Shown: positions 18,622-27,301 of the stretch, in pieces | Position numbering within the stretch: position 1 is the stretch's first letter | Layout: the number at the start of each line of letters is the position of its first letter | Origin: Candidatus Nitrosotalea sp. TS | GTDB lineage: Archaea; Thermoproteota; Nitrososphaeria; Nitrososphaerales; Nitrosopumilaceae | DNA length: 64,000 nucleotides | Assembly (NCBI RefSeq): GCF_011319465.1 | Contig: NZ_RCMB01000018.1 | Coordinates: 62,001-126,000, forward strand | Direction: 5' to 3' | Translations under genes and position numbers: made by a program | Notes under the pieces: model-generated | The model's database searches: none | Seen by the model: the letters and a program-made list of their open reading frames with translations, nothing else | What the model was told of the DNA's origin: nothing

Positions 18622-18994
18622 TTGTTGAGCAATATTCAGATTCGCACAACAAACAACATACTCACTGCAAGTGTGGTAATACTTGTCATCATTTCTGGTA
18701 TCAGCCTTGTTGCAGTTGCATGCAATACCGCTTGTTCTGTCAGTACCTCTCTTCTTGGTTCCCGTCTCAATCTATACCACAATAATTGGTCTCAAGTACA
18801 AACCGATATCTCACTTGACACCAGACCATAGCTACTATCTCACTTGGGCTGCAATAATGCTTGCAGGTGGTATTTCATGGATTGTTCTCTATGAAAAGAT
18901 GGGCCTAGTAATTGTAGCAATAGCCGTTCTCTCAGTCGCACTAGGTTACATCTACCTCAACAAAATAAAATCTGCCGTGATTTATGCCAATTAA
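18622..18994 (+). CDS. Four-helix membrane protein (frameshifted)
   Basis: Two overlapping frames make one plausible protein of 123 aa. The first (from TTG 18622) gives MLSNIQIRTTNNILTASVV and a first helix; the second supplies IPLVLSVPLFLVPVSIYTTI, KYKPISHLTPDHSYYLT, and two more helices, ending NKIKSAVIYAN at 18994. The switch lies at about 18715-18740 and corresponds to one extra base. Each half has membrane helices, and the first frame turns non-hydrophobic after the switch. No known family. Confidence 0.5.
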
Positions 18995-19058
18995 TAGAAA
19001 ATGACAAGTGCATGACCATAATAGAATGATCTAAATATTTTGACATATTTTTTTAGTT

Positions 19059-19217
19059 ATGAGAGTATATGGCACATGTACGGCATGCGAGTTTGAGGCC
19101 TCTGGCGATACGCTAGAACAACTAGATGAAAAGTTCAAGCGCCATTTTGTCATGCGGGGCCACAAGTCATATTTCTACAAAGAGGGAATGGTACAGAAAA
19201 TAAGAAAACTTTCCTGA
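19059..19217 (+). CDS. 52-aa Cys/His microprotein
   Basis: ORF from ATG 19059 to TGA 19217, reading MRVYGTCTACEFEASGDTLE, QLDEKFKRHFVMRGHKSYFY and KEGMVQKIRKLS. CTAC plus later H-x(6)-H (HFVMRGH) forms a C2H2-like zinc-finger spacing (C-x2-C ... H-x6-H). Predicted beta hairpin plus helix, as in classic zinc fingers. It may bind nucleic acid; no direct evidence. Monocistronic. Confidence 0.6.
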   Translation: MRVYGTCTACEFEASGDTLEQLDEKFKRHFVMRGHKSYFYKEGMVQKIRKLS

Positions 19218-19229
19218 CTTTTCATTTTA

Positions 19230-19721
19230 TTATTTTACGACAATACTGGTTTCAATTGCGTCTGTGAGTGGACTTGCCATGAGATACCCGTTGAGAAGGA
19301 CTGTCTGCACTGTGTATATTCCGGCTTTTTGCGGCGTCCAGGATTCTGCCACAGTGAGTGATTGGTTTGGCACTATGTTTGCAGACATGCCGCTTTGTGA
19401 TTGAATCTTGTTGTTTTGATCAAGCACTCGAACAACATATGTGAACCTTTTTTCTCCTGCACTGTGATTTGCTATGACTGAGGAAAATCCAACTGGTTTT
19501 CCTGCATGTAACACGTTATCCTGATTGCCTTTCATATCAACGGTTGTCAGACTAGACAATGTAATATCACTTGACAGGGCAAAGGCAGATCCTGAAATTC
19601 CCATTGCCAGCATTGTCATGCCAAGAACTATTGCTTGCTTGTACGTAATACAGTGTAATTTTTTATCATTACAGATTATTTTAATTAATTTGTTACATCT
19701 TTGACAGGATCCATTTGACAT
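19230..19721 (-). CDS. Secreted Ig-like domain protein
   Basis: 163 aa as an open frame. A Cys-rich segment (NGSCQRCNKLIKIICN) precedes a hydrophobic signal AIVLGMTMLAMGISGSAFAL, so the true start may be an internal codon near residue 28 or 35. The mature part is a beta-sandwich: LHAGKPVGFSSVIANHSAGE, KRFTYVVRVLDQNNK, SWTPQKAGIYTVQTVLLNG, typical of small archaeal cell-surface Ig folds. The conserved 19-bp palindrome lies 40 bp upstream, so it may belong to the regulon of the two-HTH regulator. Confidence 0.65.
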   Translation of the reverse strand: MSNGSCQRCNKLIKIICNDKKLHCITYKQAIVLGMTMLAMGISGSAFALSSDITLSSLTTVDMKGNQDNVLHAGKPVGFSSVIANHSAGEKRFTYVVRVLDQNNKIQSQSGMSANIVPNQSLTVAESWTPQKAGIYTVQTVLLNGYLMASPLTDAIETSIVVK

Positions 19722-19760
19722 ATCTGTTTTCTAAATAATGATGATTTTAGTATATTAGCA

Positions 19761-19779
19761 TTGAGAGACATTTCTCAAA
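19761..19779. promoter_or_regulatory. 19-bp palindromic operator, copy 1
   Basis: TTGAGAGACATTTCTCAAA contains a 7-bp inverted repeat (TTGAGAG-type half sites). Its exact reverse complement occurs at 21141-21159. It lies between the divergent secreted-protein gene and the two-HTH regulator gene and is a likely binding site for that regulator. Confidence 0.65.
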
Positions 19780-19921
19780 TCGAGATGATCTTTTTCGATG
19801 CCAAACTGGAATTCATTTAGAGAACTGTATTACAATCATTAAATTTGTCCGCAAGATATTTCTACTTTAATATGCTACTTTGCGATAAATGTACATGTGT
19901 CTTTGAGGGAGATAAAAGATT

Positions 19922-20459
19922 TTGGCCAATCATGCAACCAATGAAGATAAAATATTTGAATTCATCCAACAAAATCCCGGGTGCCACCTTCGCCGTATCA
20001 AAAATGATCTAGATATGTCAATGGGTACCTACTCAATATCACTTGGATTCGTTAGAGAAAGCAGGAAAGATCATATCTGAAAGACATAGTTTGCACCGGT
20101 TCTATTTTCCTGTGGGAATTTTCCAGGCAGAACAAAAAAACATATTGGAAATTCTCAATCAGGGTACCTTAAGGGAGATATTGCTCTTCATAATAGAAAG
20201 AAAAAATCCCACCCAGACAGACATCAGCGATCACGTAAAGATAACTGCGGCATCTGTTAACTGGCACATAAAACGCCTGCTTGAGCTTGACATCATAAAT
20301 CAAACCAGAGAAGGAAAATTCAAGAGATACGAGTTTGTTGGCAATCCCGCACATATAATAAAAATACTCAAAGAATATCATCCGTCTCTCTGGAACAGCT
20401 GGAGCGACAGACTAGCTGAGATGTTCTTGTCATTGCATAAGGACGGTGCAGAAACATGA
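19922..20459 (+). CDS. Two-HTH transcriptional regulator (frameshifted)
   Basis: Archaeal regulator with two winged HTH domains (COG3398-like). N-terminal HTH: EDKIFEFIQQNPGCHLRRIK, then MSMGTY; one extra T near 20033 breaks the frame, and removing it gives the continuous GTYQYHLDSLEKAGKIISER. Second HTH: LREILLFIIERKNPTQTDIS, ASVNWHIKRLLELDIINQT. Corrected length 178 aa from TTG 19922 (GAGGGAG just upstream acts as ribosome binding site). It overlaps the downstream membrane gene by ATGA, suggesting a regulator/membrane-sensor pair. Its own promoter and the htrA promoter share the 19-bp palindrome. Confidence 0.75.
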
Positions 20460-20758
20460 ATACGCCACCATTTTCCTTCGGGCCCGGATTCTCTGAGATA
20501 TTTACTGTTACACAACTATCCATCATAGCTATCTCCATTCTCTTGATGGTGTTATCCATTACCATCTACAGAAACAAGAATTTGAAGAGAATTGCATTTG
20601 CCATAGCAATATTTGCCATATTTGCCATTCAACATATCATCAATTACGTTGATGCCAAAGTTGTTGACATCATGCCTGATGACATGAGATATGCCATGTA
20701 TTCCTCAATGACGCTGGTCATAATCCTGTTATTCTTTTTGGCAATGGTCAAAAAATAA
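20456..20758 (+). CDS. Three-helix membrane protein coupled to the regulator
   Basis: 100 aa with three hydrophobic helices: LSIIAISILLMVLSITIY, IAFAIAIFAIFAIQHIIN and SMTLVIILLFFLAMVKK. Overlap of 4 bp with the two-HTH regulator implies translational coupling. Similar regulator plus small membrane protein pairs are common in archaea. Inference: it modulates the regulator's activity in response to envelope state, which would fit HtrA control. No family name. Confidence 0.65.
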   Translation: MNTPPFSFGPGFSEIFTVTQLSIIAISILLMVLSITIYRNKNLKRIAFAIAIFAIFAIQHIINYVDAKVVDIMPDDMRYAMYSSMTLVIILLFFLAMVKK

Positions 20759-20883
20759 AATGTCTTGTACAATTTTCTAACTATTGGCACCATAATAAAA
20801 AAACCAGTACTGTTAATTTGCATTTTTATTTAGTTGACCGTACCTGAAATGTAATATATTATAATTTGTATTGTCAAGAAGAT

Positions 20884-21075
20884 ATGCCAGATGAGTTGTG
20901 CAGAAAATGTGGTGCGATGTTGATGAAATTTTCCCTGTGTGCAGAATGTAGGAGAGCACTGCAGCAAATCTGCCCAAAATGCGGCCAGAAGACAGTGGAA
21001 AAAATACATCGAGATTGTTTTTACTTGATAGAGTCAATTCAGTTAACATCGCCGCATCTTGTAATATTGGAATAG
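20884..21075 (+). CDS. Double zinc-ribbon protein, paralogue 1
   Basis: 63 aa from the ATG at 20884. CxxC pairs: CRKC, CAEC, CPKC, plus the later HRDCF. It reads MPDELCRKCGAMLMKFSLC, AECRRALQQICPKCGQKTVE, KIHRDCF. A second gene at 51436-51627 encodes the same layout, residue for residue in the Cys positions. Probably binds two zinc ions; a role in nucleic-acid or protein binding is a guess. An upstream in-frame start at 20866 is less likely. Confidence 0.7.
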   Translation: MPDELCRKCGAMLMKFSLCAECRRALQQICPKCGQKTVEKIHRDCFYLIESIQLTSPHLVILE

Positions 21076-21140
21076 TTTTGCTCTTTTGGTACATTTCTCT
21101 AACTGTACACGAGAATACAAAAAGAGATATGGTTTTTCAT

Positions 21141-21159
21141 TTTGAGAAATGTCTCTCAA
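21141..21159. promoter_or_regulatory. 19-bp palindromic operator, copy 2
   Basis: TTTGAGAAATGTCTCTCAA, an exact reverse complement of the site at 19761-19779, lies 135 bp before the htrA ATG (21294). An AT-rich element TATAATATAC follows at 21161-21170. Likely a regulator site for htrA. Confidence 0.6.
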
Positions 21160-21293
21160 ATATAATATACAAAAACCAAGCAAATATGCAACATGGTGGC
21201 AGATTTGAAATACAGTTTTATCCAAAATGAGCTTCTTACCCTAAAGACTGCTTTTTTACAAAGACTTCTGCCATCAATTTTTTCAACTAAGAA

Positions 21294-22519
21294 ATGATAC
21301 CAAAAATATATCAACAGACTCATGGGAAAACTGTAGTCATTCTTCTTGCTGTTGCAATGGTTGCAGCGCTAGGTAGTGTCGGTTTTATACATGCAGGTCA
21401 TGGCCTCCTCTGGTTCGTATGCCAACACAGAGACAGCAGGGCTTCCTGACTATGTGAGTTTATTCAAGATGACACAGAATTCTGTGGTCAAGATAACAAG
21501 TACAGTGTCTGATCCATCTGAGGTCACCATCATAAATGGCGTGCCGTCAAATGGGCAGGCCACCATGCTTGGCTCTGGATTTGTCTATGATGCTGCAGGT
21601 CACATAGTCACGAAATGCACACGTGGTCGGCCAGAACAAGTCAGTCTATGTTACCCTCACTGACGGCAATACGTACAATGCAAAAGTAGTTGGAGTAGAT
21701 CCTTACAATGACTTGGCAGTAGTACAGATAACTGATTTTACCGGTGAAAATATTGTACCTTTGCAGCTTGGCAACTCTTCCCAGCTTGAGGTAGGACAAT
21801 ACGTGGCAGCAATAGGCAATCCGTTTGGACTGGCAGACACCATGACAAACGGCATCATATCACAGCTTGGCAGGTCACTTAACGATGAGGAGACAGGCAG
21901 CTTTGCAATTCCTGATGTAATTCAAACTAGTGCTGCAATAAATCCTGGAAATTCTGGCGGACCGCTTCTTAGCATGGACGGGCAGGTGATTGGAATGAAC
22001 ACGGCAATAAAGACCGATACTGGAAACTTTGCAGGAGTCGGATATGCTATTCCGTCAAACCAGATTGCAAGAATAGTTCCAATCCTGATAAAAAATGGCA
22101 CATACCAGCACCCCTGGCTTGGCATTGAGGGAAGAAATCTAACACCGGATATAGCACTTGCAAACGGTCTTGAGCGAAACGCCAAGGGCGTGGTAATAGA
22201 GATGATATCAGCCAATAGCTCCGCCTACAAGGCAGGCCTTGAGGCTGCAACAGACGACCAGGACGGCATACCACATGGTGGAGATATCATAATATCAGTT
22301 GACGGCCATCCCGTCAAATCTGTATATGACATAACAGCATATCAGGACGATTACAAGTCTGTAGGAGATACCATGAGTCTTGGAATAGACAGGGCAGGAA
22401 AAACAATTGATGTCACTGTAACATTGCAGGCAAGGCCGCCTCCTGCACCCCCAACACCTCCAATACAGACAGCATATCCAAGCTTTCCACAAATTCCCGG
22501 CTTTCCGCAAGTTCCATGA
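21294..22519 (+). CDS. HtrA/DegP-type trypsin-like serine protease with PDZ domain (two frameshifts)
   Basis: Membrane-anchored envelope quality-control protease. Signal anchor from ATG 21294 (TVVILLAVAMVAALGSVGF). Catalytic triad: His in VTNAHVVG, Asp in YNDLAVVQI, Ser in NPGNSGGPLL. A PDZ domain follows (GIEGRNLTPDIALANG..., HGGDIIISVDGHPVKSV), then a Pro-rich tail. Two extra bases break the frame: near 21397-21410 (after HAGHG) and at 21613-21615 (GAAATG), the latter hiding the catalytic His. Corrected length 407 aa. Both are probably sequencing errors. The 19-bp operator upstream suggests stress control. Confidence 0.88.
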
Positions 22520-22594
22520 TTTGGATCATCAGGTGAAATCTGTTTGGCAATGCAAGTTCACGTTACAAAATCACAAACGACATGCCGGTGATGT

Positions 22595-23314
22595 ATGACA
22601 ATGAGAATGCTGGTAACATTGCTATTTGCATCTGTTTTGTTTCTTGTCGTGCAGTTTTCACCAGTTAACAGGCAGATGCTTGAAGCGCAGAGCACATCCA
22701 GCACAAGTGTTCCAATCAATCTCAGAGGCCTTGCCACATACAGAACGGTACTGGTCCTGCCTGTCCTTACGCAGGCAGCATACGGCCCGCATGGCTTTTA
22801 CTGGTTCTATTCTGGAAGATGTGGCCTGAAATGCCTGACAGTACACATACCAAAAAACTTTACAGCCTCATACGTGACTGGCGGAGGTGTATATGGTACA
22901 TTCCTTGATCAAAACTTTACCTATGTAACTGACATAGATGTTGACAAAGATCCATCCATTCTGGACAAGTACAACAAGGTAATCTTGCTACATAACGAGT
23001 ATGTCACGCAAAAGGAATTTGATGCAATTACACATCATCCCAATGTCATTTACCTGTACCCAAACGCACTTTATGCACAGGTAAGTGTGGATTATGACAA
23101 AAATACCATTACACTGGTAAGGGGACACAGTTATCCACAAAAAGACATCCGCAATGGGTTTGGTTGGGTGTTTGACAATAGCAAGTATGAATACAACACT
23201 GCATGTGAAAATTGGCAATTTTACAAGATACAAAATGGCTACATGCTTGACTGCTATCCCCAACTTGCCATACAAAATGACAGTCTCATGATTGAAAAAA
23301 TGATGATCCTATAG
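22595..23314 (+). CDS. Secreted protein, possible dimethylformamidase-like C-terminal fold
   Basis: 239 aa. Signal peptide MLVTLLFASVLFLVVQFSPV (about residues 5-24). The mature part has FYWFYSGRCGLKCLTVHIP with two cysteines, later NTACENWQFYK and YMLDCYPQ, so four Cys could pair outside the cell. The central region, VILLHNEYVTQKEFDAITHH then NVIYLYPNALY and VRGHSYPQ, resembles the glutamine-amidotransferase-like domain of N,N-dimethylformamidase large subunits. This is a weak, motif-level similarity. Starts at ATG 22595; lies 75 bp after htrA. Confidence 0.6.
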   Translation: MTMRMLVTLLFASVLFLVVQFSPVNRQMLEAQSTSSTSVPINLRGLATYRTVLVLPVLTQAAYGPHGFYWFYSGRCGLKCLTVHIPKNFTASYVTGGGVYGTFLDQNFTYVTDIDVDKDPSILDKYNKVILLHNEYVTQKEFDAITHHPNVIYLYPNALYAQVSVDYDKNTITLVRGHSYPQKDIRNGFGWVFDNSKYEYNTACENWQFYKIQNGYMLDCYPQLAIQNDSLMIEKMMIL

Positions 23315-23415
23315 ACAGTGTGAGAAATTTAGAAAAATGCAGATTTTTCAATGATGTGTTCTACTTGAGAGTTTTTCCTTAACTGCAATAGAACAGAAAC
23401 TAGGATGGATTTGCA

Positions 23416-23438
23416 TCAAACTGCGGTTTGCAGTTTGA
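23416..23438. other. Intergenic hairpin between convergent genes
   Basis: TCAAACTGC-GGTTT-GCAGTTTGA forms a perfect 9-bp stem with a 5-nt loop. It sits in the 217-bp gap where the secreted-protein gene and the minus-strand gene at 23532 converge. A second smaller inverted repeat, TGATTG-ATTT-CAATCA, is at 23468-23483. There is no T-rich tail next to the first stem, so a terminator role is uncertain. Confidence 0.5.
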
Positions 23439-23531
23439 GCAACAAAAGTAAATTTCCCTTCCACCTATGATTGATTTCAATCACAATTTACACTAGGCGT
23501 TGACTCCGTTTCAGGCTTAGAGTCTAAGGGG

Positions 23532-23771
23532 TTATGGGATTGTATGGTATTGGCGCCAAGCAGCTCCAAATGCTATAGCACAGGCAACTACAGCTGCCAC
23601 CATAATTGCTCCATACTGTTGTGCTGCAACTAGTGGTGTGCACCCAATGTACCCGTAAGCTTGTTCGCCACAAGATGGTTGTTGTGCAAATGCTAGGTTA
23701 GTGCCTGCAATGGCAACTATGCCTACCACCGTCATCATTCCAGCCAATTTTGCGGTACCTAGGTTGACCAT
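23532..23771 (-). CDS. Small exported/membrane protein with two helices
   Basis: 79 aa from the ATG at 23771 (MVNLGTAKLAGMM). A signal-like helix MMTVVGIVAIAGTNLAFAQ is followed by a short loop with two Cys (SCGEQAYGYIGCTPL) and a second helix YGAIMVAAVVACAIAFGAAW. The two loop cysteines could form a disulphide outside the cell. No known family. Confidence 0.6.
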   Translation of the reverse strand: MVNLGTAKLAGMMTVVGIVAIAGTNLAFAQQPSCGEQAYGYIGCTPLVAAQQYGAIMVAAVVACAIAFGAAWRQYHTIP

Positions 23772-23902
23772 GTCATAAATATACGACACCGCGATATTTA
23801 CGCTTGATCAAAACAATCTGTTTTAATTTTGTGCATGAGACATGGAATATGAGGAATTGATTCTATCTTCATCTTAAAATACAATTTCTGCGTAATGGTA
23901 CC

Positions 23903-24256
23903 ATGCAAGGCTCAAGTGCGCTGGACAATTATGATTTGAAAAAAGCGCAAAAATCCCTGCAGATGCTTCTAATTGACAGAAGCAATGAATTTCGCATACT
24001 GGCTCACGGCATAGGATATCCAATCAATACCCAGGACTGGGAATTGATTGTGCTGAATTTTTGCCTTGACTTTATAGAATGTTTTCAAGCATGGGCTGCG
24101 GACAATCCTCCCGACCACCACCACATTCACAAGTGCATGACGCAGATGAGGCAGATGGCCCGAGGAAAATCAAACATGACTGAAGTTACACATCTTCAAA
24201 ATACTGCATATCTGATTGCAGAGGATTTCAAAGCTATTTACAAAAGAATGGAATAG
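23903..24256 (+). CDS. Conserved hypothetical soluble helical protein
   Basis: 117 aa, all-helical prediction. It reads KKAQKSLQMLLIDRSNEFRI, GYPINTQDWELIVLNFCLDF and ends TAYLIAEDFKAIYKRME. A His-rich turn (PPDHHHIHKCM) around residue 70-80 could bind a metal. Not recognised; lies between two unrelated genes on the same strand without overlap. Confidence 0.6.
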   Translation: MQGSSALDNYDLKKAQKSLQMLLIDRSNEFRILAHGIGYPINTQDWELIVLNFCLDFIECFQAWAADNPPDHHHIHKCMTQMRQMARGKSNMTEVTHLQNTAYLIAEDFKAIYKRME

Positions 24257-24321
24257 CTTATCCCTTGAAAATTTGTTGCTGTGATGATTTCTTTTAAGTA
24301 AAAGTTTGACCAACGTATAAC

Positions 24322-24846
24322 ATGGTAAAATTTGGCAGCATATTTGGTTCAAAAAAAGATGTGTCTGGCGAAACGGCACTGGACAAAAAAGACTTGGCAG
24401 AAAGAAAAGCCCTTGCCAGGAATACGGGTACTCCAAGGGAGGTATTGGACCAGCTGGCAAGTGACAAAGACGGCGAGATAAGAAGAGAAGTTGCACATAA
24501 CAAGAATGTTTCTGCTGAAATTTTGGAAAAACTGTCAAGTGACGACGAATGGAAAGTAAGGTACGAGGTTGCAAGAAACCACAATACCCCTTCTGCAATA
24601 GTGGAGAGGCTGTGCGCAGATAGCGAATGGAGGGTAAGGGAGGGCGTGGCATGGAATGAGAAAGCCCCTGTTAAAATCTTGGAAAAGCTGGCCCTTGACC
24701 GTCGCGAGGTAAGGTATGCGGTTTTAATGAACAGGCATGTCTCCATCAAGCTTGTAAAACAAATAGAACTTGAGAACGAGCGGGAAGATATTGAGAGGAG
24801 AAAAATTGAGGCGCAAGAGCCAAAATGGCCAAGAGGCAGGGAATGA
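24322..24846 (+). CDS. Leucine-rich-repeat-variant (LRV) protein
   Basis: 174 aa made of about five 24-26-residue alpha-helical repeats. Examples: ALARNTGTPREVLDQLASD, VAHNKNVSAEILEKLSSD, VARNHNTPSAIVERLCADSE, VAWNEKAPVKILEKLALD, each followed by a variable charged turn. The consensus (A-x-N-x-N/T-P/A-x-x-x-L-x-x-L-x-x-D) is that of LRV repeats, protein-interaction solenoids. No Fe-S Cys cluster, unlike the classic LRV protein. The tail is charged (ENEREDIERRKIEAQEPKW). Likely an adaptor. Confidence 0.8.
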   Translation: MVKFGSIFGSKKDVSGETALDKKDLAERKALARNTGTPREVLDQLASDKDGEIRREVAHNKNVSAEILEKLSSDDEWKVRYEVARNHNTPSAIVERLCADSEWRVREGVAWNEKAPVKILEKLALDRREVRYAVLMNRHVSIKLVKQIELENEREDIERRKIEAQEPKWPRGRE

Positions 24847-24886
24847 TCTACGTATTTTTAGAAAAAATTGCAACTGTCTGATTGGT

Positions 24887-25246
24887 TCAGTTTCCTACCA
24901 TAACTGCATGACGGAATTGTACAGTCGTATCTCCAAATTCGAACTCTTTTTTGTTGTTCTTCATGGGTATAATTTCGTGGTTTAAAATAAAACCATTGTT
25001 GAACTGTGTTAAGTTACAATGTTCACCAAGTTTCTGTATAATCTGCGTTCGGTTTTTATCAAGTATGATAGGAGCAGTTCCATTTCATGTGAGGAATTGA
25101 TTGCATACTTGGCTGTGCACAATGCAGGATATAGTGCTCTGGGGCATGAGGCGCTACAAGTAAATGCACTGTAACAATTGCGATTCCTGTCCCAACTAGC
25201 ACTAGAATTATCGATATTGCGATAATCGCTTTATTCGTGGTATCAT
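24887..25246 (-). CDS. Small membrane-anchored protein, broken frame
   Basis: No frame is intact, but two open pieces join well. Piece 1 has a membrane helix, KAIIAISIILVLVGTGIAIV, then HLLVAPHAPEHYILHCAQPS; piece 2 reads APIILDKNRTQIIQKLGEHC, then LNHEIIPMKNNKKEFEFGD and HAVMVGN to the TGA at 24887. One extra A near 25087 joins them as PHMNGTAPI. A possible ATG at 25244-25246 is in a third frame and needs one missing base. About 119 aa when corrected. Function unknown; it would fill an otherwise gene-free stretch. Confidence 0.4.
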
Positions 25247-25327
25247 TACGTCAGCGTCATCCTTAAACTCTCGCGCTGGTTTTTACGCCCAACAGAGTGC
25301 TCTTCTGATCTTCGAGTCCGTATTTGG

Positions 25328-25381
25328 GTTACCCCTACATTTTCATGAAAAATGATAATTATCTGAATATGTAGGGGTAAC
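25328..25381. repeat. 13-bp perfect inverted repeat
   Basis: GTTACCCCTACAT (25328-25340) and ATGTAGGGGTAAC (25369-25381) are perfect inverted copies separated by 28 AT-rich bases. The arms could be ends of a tiny transposon-derived remnant or an operator. No transposase is visible nearby. A 16-codon ORF starts right after it and is not convincing. Confidence 0.55.
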
Positions 25382-25525
25382 TACTTTCATGGCTGTGATT
25401 AAGAAAAATATCAAGGAACACAAGAGATGCCTCATGTAGGTACCATGATAGAAAGACGTTTTTTGATTTTTTATTTTGGAATTGTAAAAACAAACGCCAG
25501 AAGATAAATTAAATGTACAACAGAA

Positions 25526-26011
25526 CTATTGGCCAAATCTCAGTCTTGTTCTTCCAGCCACCAACATTGTCGATACAACAGCAACAGCTAGAACCAGTAT
25601 CGATATTTCACCAAATTCAGGTACAGTCTGGCTCACAGTTGTATTTGTTTTAGATGGTGCAGCTGCCTGGCTGGTAGCGTTATAATATGGATTTGCAATC
25701 TGTGCTGCAGCATCAGGATTATTCTGTCCGCCAAGAGTATCATTCTGGCCCGGAATATTGTTATCATTACCAGTATCTGGAGCCATAGCAGTTGAGTTGT
25801 CTCCCAAACTGGCATCTGGGTTGCTAGGATCAGCAGGACCAGATAAATCGCTGCCTGCATTTCCACCTCCTGCACCTGGCATCTGTCCATGTGCAGTGCC
25901 AATTGAAAACATTTCAAATTCAGAATTAGACTTTGGATTTGAACTTGTCAATGTCATGCATGTGATAAAAATGCCAAATAGGACAAGTAAGCGAGCTACT
26001 CTTTTTGCCAA
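25526..26011 (-). CDS. PEFG-CTERM surface protein
   Basis: 161 aa. Signal peptide (ARLLVLFGIFITCMTLTSS), a long low-complexity Asn/Asp/Gly/Pro-rich mature region (PGAGGGNAGSDLSGPADPSN, NIPGQNDTLGGQNNPD) and a C-terminal sorting signal: VPEFGEISILVLAVAVVS followed by the basic tail RTRLRF. PEFG-CTERM tails are recognised by a thaumarchaeal archaeosortase that swaps the tail for a lipid or membrane anchor. No sortase gene is in the window. The flexible Asn-rich body suggests a glycosylated surface stalk. Confidence 0.8.
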   Translation of the reverse strand: MAKRVARLLVLFGIFITCMTLTSSNPKSNSEFEMFSIGTAHGQMPGAGGGNAGSDLSGPADPSNPDASLGDNSTAMAPDTGNDNNIPGQNDTLGGQNNPDAAAQIANPYYNATSQAAAPSKTNTTVSQTVPEFGEISILVLAVAVVSTMLVAGRTRLRFGQ

Positions 26012-26173
26012 ATTTCCTACCTAGAACAAACAAACTTTATTCTAATAATTAACCGTTGCTTGACAGAAATAATTGCAATATATTGCAATACGCTATATGA
26101 GATGTACGCATTAATGTCACGTTACAAAGATGCGCAATGAATATAATTTGGAAATCATCAAAACAGAAACAAC

Positions 26174-27271
26174 ATGATATATGCTAAAAAATCTGGCAGG
26201 GATGAAATCAAATTCAACCTTACAAAGAAATTGGCAGTACTTGGAGTTGTATCGGTACTGTTCGTATCCTTCTTTGCAGGTAATTTGATAATATCACCAG
26301 CAATGGCAGATAATGGAAACGGCAACTCAACTACAAGCAATGGGAACAATCCGCAAACTAACTTGCAGCAATTAAAACAACAAATACAACAAGATCAAAG
26401 TGCCTACAAGCAGGCAATACAGCAAGAACAAAATGCAACCAAACAAGCAAGAGAGACATTAAGACAGACAACACAGCAAGATGCATCAACATACAACCAG
26501 GCAACAAAGCAAGCTGATGTCACATATCAGCAAGCAGTGCAGAATGCAACTCTTGTGTACAACCAGGCATCACAAGGTGCAACTCTTGCGTACAACCAGG
26601 CAGCACAACAGGCACGTTCTACTTATAATACTGCAATAAGCGGCGCCCATGGAAGTGCAACAGTAGTGGGTCCTGCAATGGCAGCAAGAGATCAGGCAAT
26701 TGCCACGGCAGAAAATACAAAGACAAATGCTATTGTAGCTGCACAAGTTGCTCGCGACAAGGCAACATATGGTGCATGGGCAACACACCAAACCACTGTA
26801 TACAGTGCACTTGCTACCCGCGACGGGTCAGATGGAACTGCACGTTCTACCTATTACACTGCAATAGGCAATTCCACACTTGCAACACAAGCCCAGGCAA
26901 TAGGTCAGGCACATGTAACTGCAGACAATACCATCTCGCAGGCAAGGCAGACAAGAATTGCTGCAATTGAGAACGCCTATGTTACAAAAGATCAGACAGT
27001 TGGCAATGCAGAGACTGCGTACACAACTACAGAGGACAGTGCCAGAGTAACCCTTGACAACGGATATACACAGGATGCCAAAGCCTGGAATACCGCACTT
27101 GGGGTATACTGGACTGCTGCAGGCCCACTGTTGCAGACAGAAGATAATGCCATTGCACAAGCAAATGCTGCCCTGACTACAGCCGCAGGCAATGCCGACG
27201 GCACAAGAGATCAGACAATAGACCAAGCCTATGTTACGATGTACACTACCATCGCAGCAAATTCATCATAG
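26174..27271 (+). CDS. Secreted Ala/Thr/Gln-rich repeat protein
   Basis: 365 aa. Signal anchor LAVLGVVSVLFVSFFAGNLI, then an Asn/Ser/Gly linker (NGNGNSTTSNGNNPQTN) and about 300 residues of long alpha helix. It contains imperfect 11-residue repeats such as ATLVYNQASQG / ATLAYNQAAQQ and similar TYNQATKQ, ARSTYNTAISG units, with Ala at fixed spacing: an 11-residue (hendecad) coiled-coil pattern. The DNA repeats too (near 26545-26605). Likely a fibrous surface or periplasmic protein. No PEFG tail. Confidence 0.75.
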   Translation: MIYAKKSGRDEIKFNLTKKLAVLGVVSVLFVSFFAGNLIISPAMADNGNGNSTTSNGNNPQTNLQQLKQQIQQDQSAYKQAIQQEQNATKQARETLRQTTQQDASTYNQATKQADVTYQQAVQNATLVYNQASQGATLAYNQAAQQARSTYNTAISGAHGSATVVGPAMAARDQAIATAENTKTNAIVAAQVARDKATYGAWATHQTTVYSALATRDGSDGTARSTYYTAIGNSTLATQAQAIGQAHVTADNTISQARQTRIAAIENAYVTKDQTVGNAETAYTTTEDSARVTLDNGYTQDAKAWNTALGVYWTAAGPLLQTEDNAIAQANAALTTAAGNADGTRDQTIDQAYVTMYTTIAANSS

Positions 27272-27301
27272 GCCAAACAATTCTTTTTCTTTTTTTATTT
27301 T

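Noticed and set aside
15043-22519. Prophage or integrated plasmid spanning the small-gene region
   Set aside because: No integrase, capsid, terminase or tRNA-adjacent att repeat is visible, and genes such as htrA are chromosomal.
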